A DNA stretch of 57,103 nucleotides from Scatomorpha merdigallinarum. Lineage in GTDB: Bacteria; Bacillota; Clostridia; Oscillospirales; Oscillospiraceae. The stretch covers positions 1-57,103 of the forward strand of contig DVJA01000033.1 in assembly GCA_018710885.1 (NCBI GenBank), given 5' to 3'. Shown piece after piece: positions 31,787 to 40,533 of the stretch; the first letter of the stretch is position 1, and the number at the start of each line of letters is the position of its first letter. The notes under the pieces were generated by a model. It saw only the letters and a program-made list of their open reading frames with translations. It ran no database searches and was not told the origin of the DNA. The position numbers were made by a program, and so were the translations under genes.

Positions 31787-33085
31787 TCAACTGCCGTAGA
31801 GCAGGTTGGGAAGGAACTCGGTGAGAGGATCGAACATCGTGGTGAGGAATAGGGCTACGAAAGCGGCAATGCAGAAAGGCCAGATTTTCTTATATAGCAC
31901 CGACAATTCGACTTTGCCGACATTGGAGCAGACAAAAAGCATCATGCCAACAGGAGGAGTGATATTACCGATCATGAGGTTCAGGCAGACCACCACGCCA
32001 AAGTGGACGGGGTCTATACCGTAAGCCATGGCGATAGGGTAGAGAATTGGCACGGTCATCAGCAGCGCCGGAGAGGCGTCCAGGAACATGCCCAGTATCA
32101 GCAGGAATATGTTGACGCAAATCAAGAACATGTATTTGGAGCTCACATATGTCATGAAGAAGTCCTGGATTACCTGAGATATGCCCATGGTCGTGATAAC
32201 CCAGCCCATAGCGTTGGATATGGCTATGATAAACATGACGGTGGCAGTGCTCTTGGCAGAGCGGATGCAGGAGCGGTAAAAAGACTTGAATGAAAGGCTC
32301 TTCTTGGCTACGGCTACAATTATGGCGTAGGCCACGGCGATGGCGGCGGTTTCGGTGGCTGTGGCCACGCCGAAGGTGATGAAGCAGAAAATCATGGCGA
32401 CCATGATAAGCGCCGGAAGGGTTTCTTTAGCTGCGTTGAAAAGTTCTTTAAGCGTAGAGCGTCTTTCGCGCTTGGGATAGTTGTTTTTCTTGGATATATA
32501 CCAGCAGTAGATCATATATGTGACGCCGAGCAGCACGCCAGGTATAATGCCGCCTGCAAACATGCGGCCTATGGAAACTGTTCCGGCGCAGGTTGCAAAT
32601 ATGATCATTATGTTGGACGGCGGTATGATAGGGCCGATAATGGCGGTAGCCGCCGTAAGGCAGGTGGACATGTCTCGGGGATAGCCGCCCTTGGTCATGA
32701 GCTCTATCTCGATGGGGCCGAGGCCGCAGGCGTCCGCTGTAGCGGAGCCGGACAGTCCGGCGAACAGCATGGAGGCCAGAGTGTTAACGTGAGCCAGGCC
32801 GCCGCGCACGTGACCAACCAATGCGTCGCAAAAACGTACGAGGCTGTAAGTTATACCGCCTATGGACATAATGTCCGCGGCTAAAATAAACAATAGTATG
32901 CAGAGATATGTGTATACGTCTGCGCCGCTGTAGAGCTTTTGTGGAATGATGCTGGGGTCGCCATCCAGCAGTACGAAGCCGAGCAGAGAGGCTGCGCCTA
33001 TTCCAAATCCGACAGGGATGCCGGAGAACATTACTAGGATGAAAAAGCCCATTACAACAAGAGCAATCACGCCTATAGACATCAA
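31787..33085 (-). CDS. dctM: DctM-family TRAP transporter large permease
   Basis: 432 residues with about twelve hydrophobic helices. Signatures include GLSGSATADACGLGPIEIELM, IIGPIIPPSNIMIIFA and the C-terminal NLMIGNITPPVGMMLFV. It is the ion-coupled membrane channel of the TRAP system, working with the DctQ subunit encoded just upstream and the DctP lipoprotein downstream. Confidence 0.94.
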   Translation of the reverse strand: MMSIGVIALVVMGFFILVMFSGIPVGFGIGAASLLGFVLLDGDPSIIPQKLYSGADVYTYLCILLFILAADIMSIGGITYSLVRFCDALVGHVRGGLAHVNTLASMLFAGLSGSATADACGLGPIEIELMTKGGYPRDMSTCLTAATAIIGPIIPPSNIMIIFATCAGTVSIGRMFAGGIIPGVLLGVTYMIYCWYISKKNNYPKRERRSTLKELFNAAKETLPALIMVAMIFCFITFGVATATETAAIAVAYAIIVAVAKKSLSFKSFYRSCIRSAKSTATVMFIIAISNAMGWVITTMGISQVIQDFFMTYVSSKYMFLICVNIFLLILGMFLDASPALLMTVPILYPIAMAYGIDPVHFGVVVCLNLMIGNITPPVGMMLFVCSNVGKVELSVLYKKIWPFCIAAFVALFLTTMFDPLTEFLPNLLYGS

Positions 33086-33118
33086 GGTTTTTACCTCCTA
33101 TCACAATAAAATTTGGGA

Positions 33119-33796
33119 TTACTCCTCGGGTTTATCGCTGTTTTCCTGGATTGCATGTTGAATTTCGGGCTCGTCAGCAAACTCGGTCTCAATCTCTTCG
33201 GCAAAAGCTTCAAGCCTCTCGGCGTCCTTATCCGAGTCGTCTTCGTGTTCAGGGAAGCCGCGAGTAGCCTGTGGAGCAAAGGCTGTAACTTCACCGGCAA
33301 GGACGCCTACCATTTCCGTCAGCCACTCATATGCGAGAAGACAGCCGCCGACAGGTACTACCGAGTACAGTATGTTACCTGGAATGTTGAGCATGGCGCT
33401 GTGATAGGCCGCCCTCCTGGCCGCATACCAGAAGCCGTACTTTATGATGACAAACAGGACAATGCCTATTATGATTCGAGTAAAAATATAAATGACCAGA
33501 CGGCCTTTCTTGCCGAACCGTGAATAGAGCAGGTCAACCTGCGCCATAGAACCCTCGCGGAAGCACATCGCCACAGCAATGTACGAGATCCAGATGAGCA
33601 AGAAACGGGCCAGCTCATCCGTGAATGTTGCGGAGTAGTCCGACACCTTGACGATAACGTAGCGGTTTATGACCTGAAGCAGCACAGTAAGTACGCACAG
33701 GACAACAAAGCTGAAACTGATGGCAGAAATCGCTTTGCAGATGTAATTTGAACCCATGTGCAATACTCTGTATGTCTTTTTGAGCGCTTTTTGCAT
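33119..33796 (-). CDS. dctQ: DctQ-family TRAP transporter small permease
   Basis: 225 residues with four hydrophobic helices (residues about 18-175), including the typical FTDELARFLLIWISYIAVAMCFREG. The last 50 residues form an acidic, hydrophilic tail (D/E rich) which most DctQ proteins lack. It precedes dctM by 33 bases. Confidence 0.9.
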   Translation of the reverse strand: MQKALKKTYRVLHMGSNYICKAISAISFSFVVLCVLTVLLQVINRYVIVKVSDYSATFTDELARFLLIWISYIAVAMCFREGSMAQVDLLYSRFGKKGRLVIYIFTRIIIGIVLFVIIKYGFWYAARRAAYHSAMLNIPGNILYSVVPVGGCLLAYEWLTEMVGVLAGEVTAFAPQATRGFPEHEDDSDKDAERLEAFAEEIETEFADEPEIQHAIQENSDKPEE

Positions 33797-33824
33797 TTAC
33801 ATTCCTCCTCCTTGATTTTATCGC

Positions 33825-34781
33825 TCATACGAGCCGGTTCCAGGGCTCTCGGCCTTCGAACACATCTATCACGGCCTTCGCGGTGGCGAGGCCGGTATCG
33901 CGGTAATTTTCGTAGGTTTCGCCTGAGGAATGCGGGGTGCCAATGAAATTGGGCAAGGAGAAAAGCGGGTCATTCAAATCAGCAGGCTCCTTGTTGTATA
34001 CATCGGTGGCGTAGCCCCTGAGCTTGCCGGAGACCAGTGCGTCATACATGGCCTTGTTGTCAACCAGCGGCGCTCGGGCGGTGTTGATGACATAGGCGCC
34101 GTCCTTCATTTTGGCTATGCTCTCCGCGTTTATTATGTTTTTTGTCTCGGGGGCGACCGGCAGGTGGATGAGGATATAGTCGCTTGTGCTCAACACCTCG
34201 TCCAGATCAGTGGTGATACGCGCACCCAGAGATTCTGCCAGCTCAGTTTTCAAGGAGCGGTTGTAGACCAGAATGTCTGTCTTAAAGCCTTTGAGTTTCT
34301 TTATGGTCTTTTGTGCAATGGCGCCAAAGCCCAGGACGCCTATCCTCTTTCCCGGCAGTTCATTGAATATGGTGCGGGACCATATACCGGCTTTTTGGGT
34401 TTTGTTCAGCCGGGGAATCTCGCGTATAAGCGCCATCAACAGGGAAACTGTCATTTCAGCCACGGCATTGGAGTTGATGCCCGGGCAGTTCGTGACGTAC
34501 ACGCCGTGCCTTTTGGCTGCGTCGAGGTCTATGCTGTCATAGCCGACGCCGAAGCGGGCAATAACTTTCAGATTTGGAGCGTTGTCAAAAAGCTCGTCGT
34601 CCCACGTCTCTCCGTGCGCAATCAGCCCATCAATATCCCCGACAGCCGCCAGCATTTCATCCCTGGTGAACATCCGGCTGCCCCGGTTCATGACGACGTC
34701 GCAGCCGTAGCCTCTCAGCATTTTCAGGCCGTCAGAGCAGAGAGTTTCGTAATTTGTCGCTGTAATCAGTACTTTTTTCAT
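33825..34781 (-). CDS. D-2-hydroxyacid dehydrogenase (SerA-like), far operon copy 1
   Basis: 318 residues. IGVLGFGAIAQKTI binds NAD, NTARAPLVDN carries the substrate arginine, NKEPADL the glutamate and TPHSSG the catalytic histidine. There is no ACT domain. Its pattern resembles the dehydrogenase at 23957-24904 (PGxNSNAVAxxxxxLxLA, YNxRxxE), so the three in this window look like family expansions. It lies between another dehydrogenase gene and dctQ. Confidence 0.88.
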   Translation of the reverse strand: MKKVLITATNYETLCSDGLKMLRGYGCDVVMNRGSRMFTRDEMLAAVGDIDGLIAHGETWDDELFDNAPNLKVIARFGVGYDSIDLDAAKRHGVYVTNCPGINSNAVAEMTVSLLMALIREIPRLNKTQKAGIWSRTIFNELPGKRIGVLGFGAIAQKTIKKLKGFKTDILVYNRSLKTELAESLGARITTDLDEVLSTSDYILIHLPVAPETKNIINAESIAKMKDGAYVINTARAPLVDNKAMYDALVSGKLRGYATDVYNKEPADLNDPLFSLPNFIGTPHSSGETYENYRDTGLATAKAVIDVFEGREPWNRLV

Positions 34782-34818
34782 GAGTCAATTCTCCTCCATC
34801 AACCATGCGCTGTGAAAC

Positions 34819-35769
34819 TCAGACCTGACGGTTTTTGGGCTCTCTGCCCTCGAAGAAGTCGATAATTATCTGCGATGTGGCGCGGCCATAGTTGGCCATG
34901 CACTCATATGCATCGCCGGAGATGTGCGGCGTGCAGCAGTAGTCGTCATACTGGAACAGCGGGTTGTCGGCGCGTGGAGGCTCGTCCTCGAACACGTCGG
35001 TGCCATAACCGCCGATTTTGCCGCTGGCCAGGCCGCGGGCAACTGCCGCCTCGTCTGCGACCTTGCCGCGGGCGGTGTTGACTATGCACACCCCGTCTTT
35101 CATCTTTGCGATGGTCTCATCGTTTATCATGTGGTAAGTGTCGGGGAAGAGGGGCACAGAGAGCGTCATGTAGTCGCTCCTGCTTATGATTTCTTCAAAC
35201 GACACAAACTCCACGCCAAGAGCGGCGGCCGCTTCAGCGTTGGGGTACTTGTCCCAGGCTATGATGTTGAGGTCGAAGCCGGACATCTTTTCTGCCACAG
35301 CCTGGCCGATGTTGCCGAATCCAAGTATGCCGAGCGTCCGGCCCGCCATCTCGTGAGTTATTACCCTGGGCCAGCCACCTTCCTGAACCGCATAGACCTG
35401 CTGTGGAATTTTCTTGACGACGCTCAGCAGGTGCGCCACGGCGTGTTCTGCGACAGAATTCGCGTTGACTCCGGCGCAGTTTGCGATGACGACTCCGTGG
35501 CGCTTGGCCGCATCCAGGTCAAAGTTGTCCATGCCTGTGCCGACCTTCGCAATGACCTTGAGCTTGGGAGCGGCGGCAAACGAGGCCTCTGTCCACGGCT
35601 CGTTGTCTGCCACCACGGCATCCACGTCTTTAATGTCCTCTATGAGCTCTTCCTGGGTGTACTTTCTGCCGTGCGGATTCATTTTGAGTTCAAATCCGTA
35701 CTCACGAAGGGCCTGTACGCCAGGCCAGCAGTACTTTTCGTAGTTTAGCAAACAACATAACGCTTTCAT
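34819..35769 (-). CDS. D-2-hydroxyacid dehydrogenase (SerA-like), far operon copy 2
   Basis: 316 residues. LGILGFGNIGQAVA, NTARGKVADE, EDEPPRAD and TPHISG give the NAD-binding and catalytic residues. It is the second gene after the FGGY kinase. Two adjacent dehydrogenases with complete active sites could act on different stereoisomers or different steps. The start has no unusual feature. Confidence 0.88.
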   Translation of the reverse strand: MKALCCLLNYEKYCWPGVQALREYGFELKMNPHGRKYTQEELIEDIKDVDAVVADNEPWTEASFAAAPKLKVIAKVGTGMDNFDLDAAKRHGVVIANCAGVNANSVAEHAVAHLLSVVKKIPQQVYAVQEGGWPRVITHEMAGRTLGILGFGNIGQAVAEKMSGFDLNIIAWDKYPNAEAAAALGVEFVSFEEIISRSDYMTLSVPLFPDTYHMINDETIAKMKDGVCIVNTARGKVADEAAVARGLASGKIGGYGTDVFEDEPPRADNPLFQYDDYCCTPHISGDAYECMANYGRATSQIIIDFFEGREPKNRQV

Positions 35770-35823
35770 GTCTTTTCCTCTCTCTTGTAGTTCCGTTTGA
35801 TATTTTTGCTATATAAACTCTTC

Positions 35824-37236
35824 TTATAGCTCGTTATAAAATTCCAAATATTTTTCGAACTTGTCTTTGTACATAGCTCTCTTGTCAAGGTCAGGCTCGA
35901 TACATCCGGTGGGCGGCAAGGCGTAACCTTCTATGCTTTCTATGATTTTCAGTCTCTCCTTGGCCAAGATAACACCGCCCATGAGGGAAGCGTGCTTACA
36001 GGGGTCGATTTCTATCGTGCGGCCAAATATGTCCGCGCACATCTGGGACCAGAGCTTGGAGTTTAGTATTCCACCTGACAGGCGAATGTGATCAGGCTCG
36101 CCGTGCTCTTGTATCAGGTCTAGATAACACTGATAGAGGTTAAAGAGAATGCCCTCTTCTATGCCGAGGTACATGTCGTACAGGTCATGCTGCGGACAAA
36201 GGTTCTTGAAACCGCCCCTGATACCGTCCCGCCAGCCGGGACAGCGTTCGCCAAACACGAACGGAAGAAATACCGGGGTGTTTTGCAGCGTTTTTATGTC
36301 GTTTTCAATTTCGGAATATGTAACTTCATCCCCGAACGCCAGCTTCTTGAACCAGTCCAAGCAGTTGGTGGCGCCGTTAGTTGCCGCACCAACGAGCCAG
36401 GTGGAAGGAGACCTGTAGCACCACGTCCTGCCCTGCGGCGATAGCTTTGGCCGTTCAGAGACCATACGCATGGCGCCACTGGTGCCCACAGAGAAAGTCA
36501 TTGTACCTGCGTGTAGCGCACCGGAGCCTGTGTGATTCAGTGCGCCGTCTGCACATGTTGCGATGACGGGTATTCCACTGCCAATTCCCAGCTTTTTTGC
36601 CGCCTCTTCGCAGAGAGTAAATTGGTCTCTATAAGTGCAAACCGGTGGCAACTGTTGGCGGGAGAGTCCCAGTTCTTCAAGCAGCGCTGCGTCATAAGTG
36701 AGCTCGTGTGTGTTCATAAGGCCGGAACCTGACAACATGCAATCGGTGACAGCCCAGTTCCCGGTTATGCGGCAGTTGTTGTAGCTGCCCTGGCCCATGG
36801 CACAGTATTTGCCCAGATCCAAGCTCTCTGATAGCTTTTTAAGCTTGAAAAATGGGTATATGGCGTTTACCATGCAGCCGGTAGTTTCATAGTACTGTTG
36901 GGTGTATGAGGCGTCGTCCCGGTATCGGGTGCAGAGCTCATCGCCCAAATTGTTCGACCACTGGTACATCGGCGTCACAGGGCAGAATTTCTTGTCGAAG
37001 AGGCCTATGCTGTGCCACGCGCTGCACAGCGCTATGATGTCAACCCGGCGGCCCCTCACTATTTCCCGCCCCACGGCTAACATCTGTTCAAAAACGTGTT
37101 CAGGGTTAAAAAGCGTGAGCTCACCCGGAAAATCGGGTTCGTATGGGCGGGAGCACACGTCATAGCTCTCATGTTCGGTGTCATAGTACATTGCCTTAGC
37201 CGATGATGTGCTGCACTCCAAAACTAGAACAAACAT
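35824..37236 (-). CDS. FGGY-family carbohydrate kinase
   Basis: 470 residues. The N-terminal LVLECSTSSAKAMYYD replaces the usual DxGTxxxK phosphate loop with ECSTSSAK, an unusual change of the first acidic residue. The C-terminal half has the typical MTFSVGTSGAMRMV, LPFVFGERCPGWRDGIRGGF, HIRLSGGILNSKLWSQMCAD and SLMGGVILA of xylulokinase/gluconokinase-like enzymes. The start is an ATG after AAAGGA. It is the first gene of the far operon, so it probably phosphorylates the imported or isomerised sugar. Confidence 0.88.
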   Translation of the reverse strand: MFVLVLECSTSSAKAMYYDTEHESYDVCSRPYEPDFPGELTLFNPEHVFEQMLAVGREIVRGRRVDIIALCSAWHSIGLFDKKFCPVTPMYQWSNNLGDELCTRYRDDASYTQQYYETTGCMVNAIYPFFKLKKLSESLDLGKYCAMGQGSYNNCRITGNWAVTDCMLSGSGLMNTHELTYDAALLEELGLSRQQLPPVCTYRDQFTLCEEAAKKLGIGSGIPVIATCADGALNHTGSGALHAGTMTFSVGTSGAMRMVSERPKLSPQGRTWCYRSPSTWLVGAATNGATNCLDWFKKLAFGDEVTYSEIENDIKTLQNTPVFLPFVFGERCPGWRDGIRGGFKNLCPQHDLYDMYLGIEEGILFNLYQCYLDLIQEHGEPDHIRLSGGILNSKLWSQMCADIFGRTIEIDPCKHASLMGGVILAKERLKIIESIEGYALPPTGCIEPDLDKRAMYKDKFEKYLEFYNEL

Positions 37237-37254
37237 ATACCAATATCCTTTCAC

Positions 37255-37640
37255 GACATCAGCGCAAGGCGTACGCTATAAAAAACAGCTCAGCCATAAG
37301 GCGTTGCTACAAATGGATTAAAAAATATAATTAGATAGAAATAAAATATTATTTTGCTAACAATTAATTTTATAGCATTTCATAAAGATAAAATCAATCA
37401 TTTTTGCGCTAGATAATATTTTTCAGCGTTTTAAATAGATTTGTTTTTGCTTATTTGTAATATTCGTTTAACAAAAAATTATAAAATCCAAATTAATTGG
37501 TTTATTAATACAGATTTAGAAAAGAAATATTTTAATTATAAATGTAGCAATAAAAATATTTTTTCGAATATTTAAATAAAAAGGTAATGCGATACAAATT
37601 GCAAAACTTAACTGCACAACAATTGAAATAAGTTGCATAC
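37255..37640. other. AT-rich noncoding gap
   Basis: About 390 bases of strikingly AT-rich sequence between the FGGY kinase gene and a terminator, unlike the GC-rich surroundings. It must hold the promoter of the far sugar operon, but several weak -10-like boxes overlap and I cannot choose one. No coding potential was seen. Confidence 0.7.
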
Positions 37641-37650
37641 AAAAAAACAA

Positions 37651-37686
37651 AAAAATAGCTGCCCTACTAAGGCAGCTATTTTTTTG
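37651..37686. terminator. Bidirectional terminator
   Basis: AAAAATAGCTGCC and GGCAGCTATTTTT form a stem with a seven-base loop and T runs on both strands. It lies downstream of the small secreted protein gene at 37729. Confidence 0.88.
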
Positions 37687-37728
37687 TTTTAAATTATTTG
37701 CTTGATAACCAAGCACGCTGGGGAGCTC

Positions 37729-38208
37729 TTAACGCAGTTCACCGACGGCTTCGTTGATGCTGAGGGTCAACACGTCGTCAAGCAGGCGCATGGTGTAGAC
37801 CAGACCGTCTGCACGGCAGCTCCAGGAGAGCATGCCGGAGGCTTCGGATTCGGGAAGAGCCTGCATTTCGGTGCCGGTGTATTCAGCGACACGGTCCAGC
37901 CATGTTTCAACGCCGTCATCGCCGCTGTGCAGCCACACGGATACGGCATCTATAGTGCCATCGCCGCCGTCAAGCGCGTAAACTTTTACGACTTCACCGT
38001 AGAGCTTGGTTTCATAAACCATACCCAGCTCGGTGGAGCCGTCTTCCGTGGTATACACTTCGCCTTCGCCGAACACCGTGCCGGCGGTGGAGTTGCCGAG
38101 CAGAGCGGCGGCGTCATCGAGGCTCAGCAAAGATTCGGCAGGCGCGCTGCCCATGAGCAGCATTACCGCAATTACGCCGGAAATGACGGTGGTGAAAAGC
38201 CTTTTCAT
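37729..38208 (-). CDS. Small secreted protein of unknown function
   Basis: 159 residues with a signal peptide (MKRLFTTVISGVIAVMLLMG, cleavage likely after APAES or nearby) and no later membrane segment. The mature part is acidic, with a single-domain look (VYTTEDGSTELGMVYETKLYG, then SVWLHSGDDGVETWLDRVAEY). I do not recognise the family. It has a good AAAGGAG site and follows the SLH-transglutaminase gene by 26 bases, so it is likely in the same operon and may act at the same cell-surface site. Confidence 0.8.
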   Translation of the reverse strand: MKRLFTTVISGVIAVMLLMGSAPAESLLSLDDAAALLGNSTAGTVFGEGEVYTTEDGSTELGMVYETKLYGEVVKVYALDGGDGTIDAVSVWLHSGDDGVETWLDRVAEYTGTEMQALPESEASGMLSWSCRADGLVYTMRLLDDVLTLSINEAVGELR

Positions 38209-38234
38209 ATTGATTCTCCTTTACGGAAAAGATT

Positions 38235-39761
38235 CTATTTGGTGAGGAGCTCAACGAAGCTCCTGTCCCAGACATAACGTGTAAGTTCGTCAGCAGTCAC
38301 GTTGAAGCAGTTGTACCAGTAGTCAGCACGTCCACGGTCGCTGGTGGGGTCAAAGTAACGCCACTCGCCGTCCACATGCGCTATGCACCACATGTGGTAC
38401 TCGCTTCCCATACTGCCGCTGACGGTATAGCAAGTGATACCGGCCTTCTGCAGCAGAAGCTGATAGGCCTGTGCGTAGCCGCCGCAGATTGCCAGGTTGT
38501 CGTGCAGCGCGCCGTAGGCGGTCTGCGACTCGTAGGGCATGTTTTCGCGGTCGGCGTAATAACGCTGGTCGTAAACGACGTTTTCAGTGATGTAGGTGTA
38601 GAGCGCCTCGGCCTTTTCAAGCTCAGTCATCCCGTCGGTGATAAGTTCATCGACGATCTCCTGGGCCAGTTTGTCCGTTTCCTCCAACATTTCCAGAGAC
38701 TCAGCGCGGCTGGAGGCGCCGACAGTGGTGAAGGTTATAGCGGTTGCATCGCTGTTAAGCTGGCAGAGGATCCAACTTCCACCGGCCTGCTGCAGCGCCT
38801 TGTTCATGTCATCGACGGTCATCGAGGGGTCGGTGATGCGTATATTCACGCTCTCGCTGTCCAGCGATCCGGCCGCGACGCCTATCAGCTCGTTGAGGCT
38901 GCCGACGCTGATGCCTTCAAAGCCCTCAGGATAATTGCCCGTGCGGTATGGCATATACGAGAAAGTGCAGCGCAGCTCAGTGCCATTGAGCTCTACGCTC
39001 ATATGGTAGGCATACTTGAGCTCGGGCTCATCGGAGAGTATGGAGTTGTAGACGTTTATTATATCTATCTCGGTCAGAGTACCGGCTGAAGATATATCGA
39101 ACACAGGCGGCTGCGCGGCATCCTCCATGGCCTGCATGAGCCGGGTTTTCAGCTCTTCGCTGCTGCTGACCTTCACGGCTTCGCCGCTGATGCCCTCTGT
39201 GCGCTCTATCATGGCCACGGCCTCAACCACGATTATCGTGTCTCGCGGCGCCAGGGTGTCCTCGGCCCTGCCGTCCATGATGCCGTTGGCAACACACCAG
39301 GCCATCGCGTCACGGGCCCAGCCGGAGACGGAGCCTGCGTCGGCAAAGCTTTCAAGCGCAGATGCGCTGACGTCCGGCGATCCTGCGGCACGGTAGAGGA
39401 TGGCGGCGAATTCTTCGCGGGCCACGGCGCGGGACGGCTCATAGCTGGTTTCGCTCACGCCGTCAATGATGCCGTTCTCCGCTGCCCAGGCGATGGCGTC
39501 CGCATAGCGCTCGGGCGTATCCTCAAAGGGGGAACTGCTGTTAGGAACCGGGCTCCCGGCGGCCTCGTAGAGCAACTGCGCCGCATGGGCTCTAGATACT
39601 TGCATATATGGTGCGGATATGAAAGCTTCTCCTATGTCGTTGGCTATGGCCCAGTCCTTGTACGGCTGCGCCCAATCAGGCCAGGCACTGCTTCCGGAGG
39701 CTCCAGCCGCGCAAGTGAGAATAACCGCGCACAGGAGAAATACCGCTGCTGTCCTTTTCAT
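38235..39761 (-). CDS. Secreted SLH-domain protein with C-terminal transglutaminase-like domain
   Basis: 508 residues. After a signal peptide come SLH units (WPDWAQPYKDWAIANDIGE, then YADAIAWAAENGIIDGVSET and WARDAMAWCVANGIMDG), which would anchor the protein to wall polymers. The C-terminal third is a transglutaminase core: cysteine in NLAICGGYAQAYQLLLQ, histidine in YHMWCIAHV and aspartate in YFDPTSDRG. It may be a wall-bound protease or cross-linker. The start was moved to 39761, which begins a clean signal peptide after GGAG. Its promoter overlaps a palindrome likely bound by the divergent TetR regulator. Confidence 0.87.
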   Translation of the reverse strand: MKRTAAVFLLCAVILTCAAGASGSSAWPDWAQPYKDWAIANDIGEAFISAPYMQVSRAHAAQLLYEAAGSPVPNSSSPFEDTPERYADAIAWAAENGIIDGVSETSYEPSRAVAREEFAAILYRAAGSPDVSASALESFADAGSVSGWARDAMAWCVANGIMDGRAEDTLAPRDTIIVVEAVAMIERTEGISGEAVKVSSSEELKTRLMQAMEDAAQPPVFDISSAGTLTEIDIINVYNSILSDEPELKYAYHMSVELNGTELRCTFSYMPYRTGNYPEGFEGISVGSLNELIGVAAGSLDSESVNIRITDPSMTVDDMNKALQQAGGSWILCQLNSDATAITFTTVGASSRAESLEMLEETDKLAQEIVDELITDGMTELEKAEALYTYITENVVYDQRYYADRENMPYESQTAYGALHDNLAICGGYAQAYQLLLQKAGITCYTVSGSMGSEYHMWCIAHVDGEWRYFDPTSDRGRADYWYNCFNVTADELTRYVWDRSFVELLTK

Positions 39762-39803
39762 TAAGCTCACTCCAACAAAATAAACTGCTTGGTTTGTTTT
39801 TAT

Positions 39804-39832
39804 ATCATACAACAAACAGACCAGTTGGTCAA
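39804..39832 (-). promoter_or_regulatory. Promoter of the SLH-transglutaminase operon
   Basis: TTGACC, 17 bases and TATGAT on the minus strand. The -35 box overlaps the palindrome at 39819-39830. Confidence 0.75.
39819..39830. promoter_or_regulatory. Candidate TetR operator
   Basis: GACCAGTTGGTC is a near-perfect 12-base palindrome (GACCA/TGGTC), similar to half-sites of many TetR repressors. It covers the -35 box of the SLH-transglutaminase promoter and lies just upstream of the tetR promoter. Confidence 0.6.
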
Positions 39833-39840
39833 TAATAACC

Positions 39841-39869
39841 TTGCCGAACGAAGAAATGTTTGTTATACT
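39841..39869 (+). promoter_or_regulatory. Promoter of the TetR-family gene
   Basis: TTGCCG, 17 bases, TATACT, about 24 bases before the start codon. Confidence 0.65.
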
Positions 39870-39892
39870 TTAATAAATACGGAGGTGTGGGA

Positions 39893-40474
39893 ATGAAACA
39901 GGAGGAAAAAAACAGGAGGAGCCGGGAGCTTATACTTACTTACGCTTTTGAGGAATTTGCCGCGCACGGTTACTCCGGCGCGGGGTTAAACCAGATTTGT
40001 ACACGTGGGCATATTTCCAAAGGGTTGCTGTACCACTATTACGCGGGCAAGGACGCGCTATATATGGCCTGCGTGGAGCGGCTTTTTACGGAGATGACGG
40101 CTGCGCTGCGTGAGCTGATAGATCCGGAACATGTGACGGTGGAGGGGTACTTTGAGGCTCGAATGCGCTTTTTCCGCGATCATCCACAGCACAGGCAGCT
40201 CTTTTACGACGTGCTTATGTATCCACAGAGCCATCTGGCAGAGCAGATACATAAGTGCCGCGAAGGCTTCGACAGATTCAACGACAATGCGCTGAGAGCC
40301 TTGCTTTCACGTGAAAAGCTCGCGGACGGGGTGACGATTGAGGAGGCCATAGGCCAGTTCAGGTCTTTCGTGAACTTTCTCGGCGTCTATGTCCGAGACA
40401 GCTCCAATGCCGATGCTGAACAAAAAACGAGCGCGCTGCTGCGAACCTTGCTCTACGGCCTGATCTCCAGATGA
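39893..40474 (+). CDS. TetR-family transcriptional regulator
   Basis: 193 residues. The N-terminal helix-turn-helix is clear (ILTYAFEEFAAHGYSGAGLN, then QICTRGHISKGLLYHYYAGK). The C-terminal part is a variable helical ligand-binding domain. The ATG at 39893 follows GGAGG. It is divergent from the SLH-transglutaminase operon and is likely its repressor; the inducer is unknown. Confidence 0.92.
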   Translation: MKQEEKNRRSRELILTYAFEEFAAHGYSGAGLNQICTRGHISKGLLYHYYAGKDALYMACVERLFTEMTAALRELIDPEHVTVEGYFEARMRFFRDHPQHRQLFYDVLMYPQSHLAEQIHKCREGFDRFNDNALRALLSREKLADGVTIEEAIGQFRSFVNFLGVYVRDSSNADAEQKTSALLRTLLYGLISR

Positions 40475-40482
40475 GTGTGAAA

Positions 40483-40521
40483 AGCAAAACAGGAGGCCCA
40501 TACAGGGCCTCCTGTTTTGCT
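40483..40521. terminator. Bidirectional terminator
   Basis: AGCAAAACAGGAGGCCC and its complement form a 17-base perfect stem with a five-base loop. It ends both the tetR gene and the convergent metallopeptidase gene. Confidence 0.88.
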
Positions 40522-40533
40522 GTATATTGAGAG

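Noticed and set aside
37516..37716. A 66-codon hydrophobic minus-strand frame in the AT-rich gap
   Set aside because: It overlaps a strong terminator, has no ribosome binding site, and AT-rich DNA readily gives F/I/L-rich frames.
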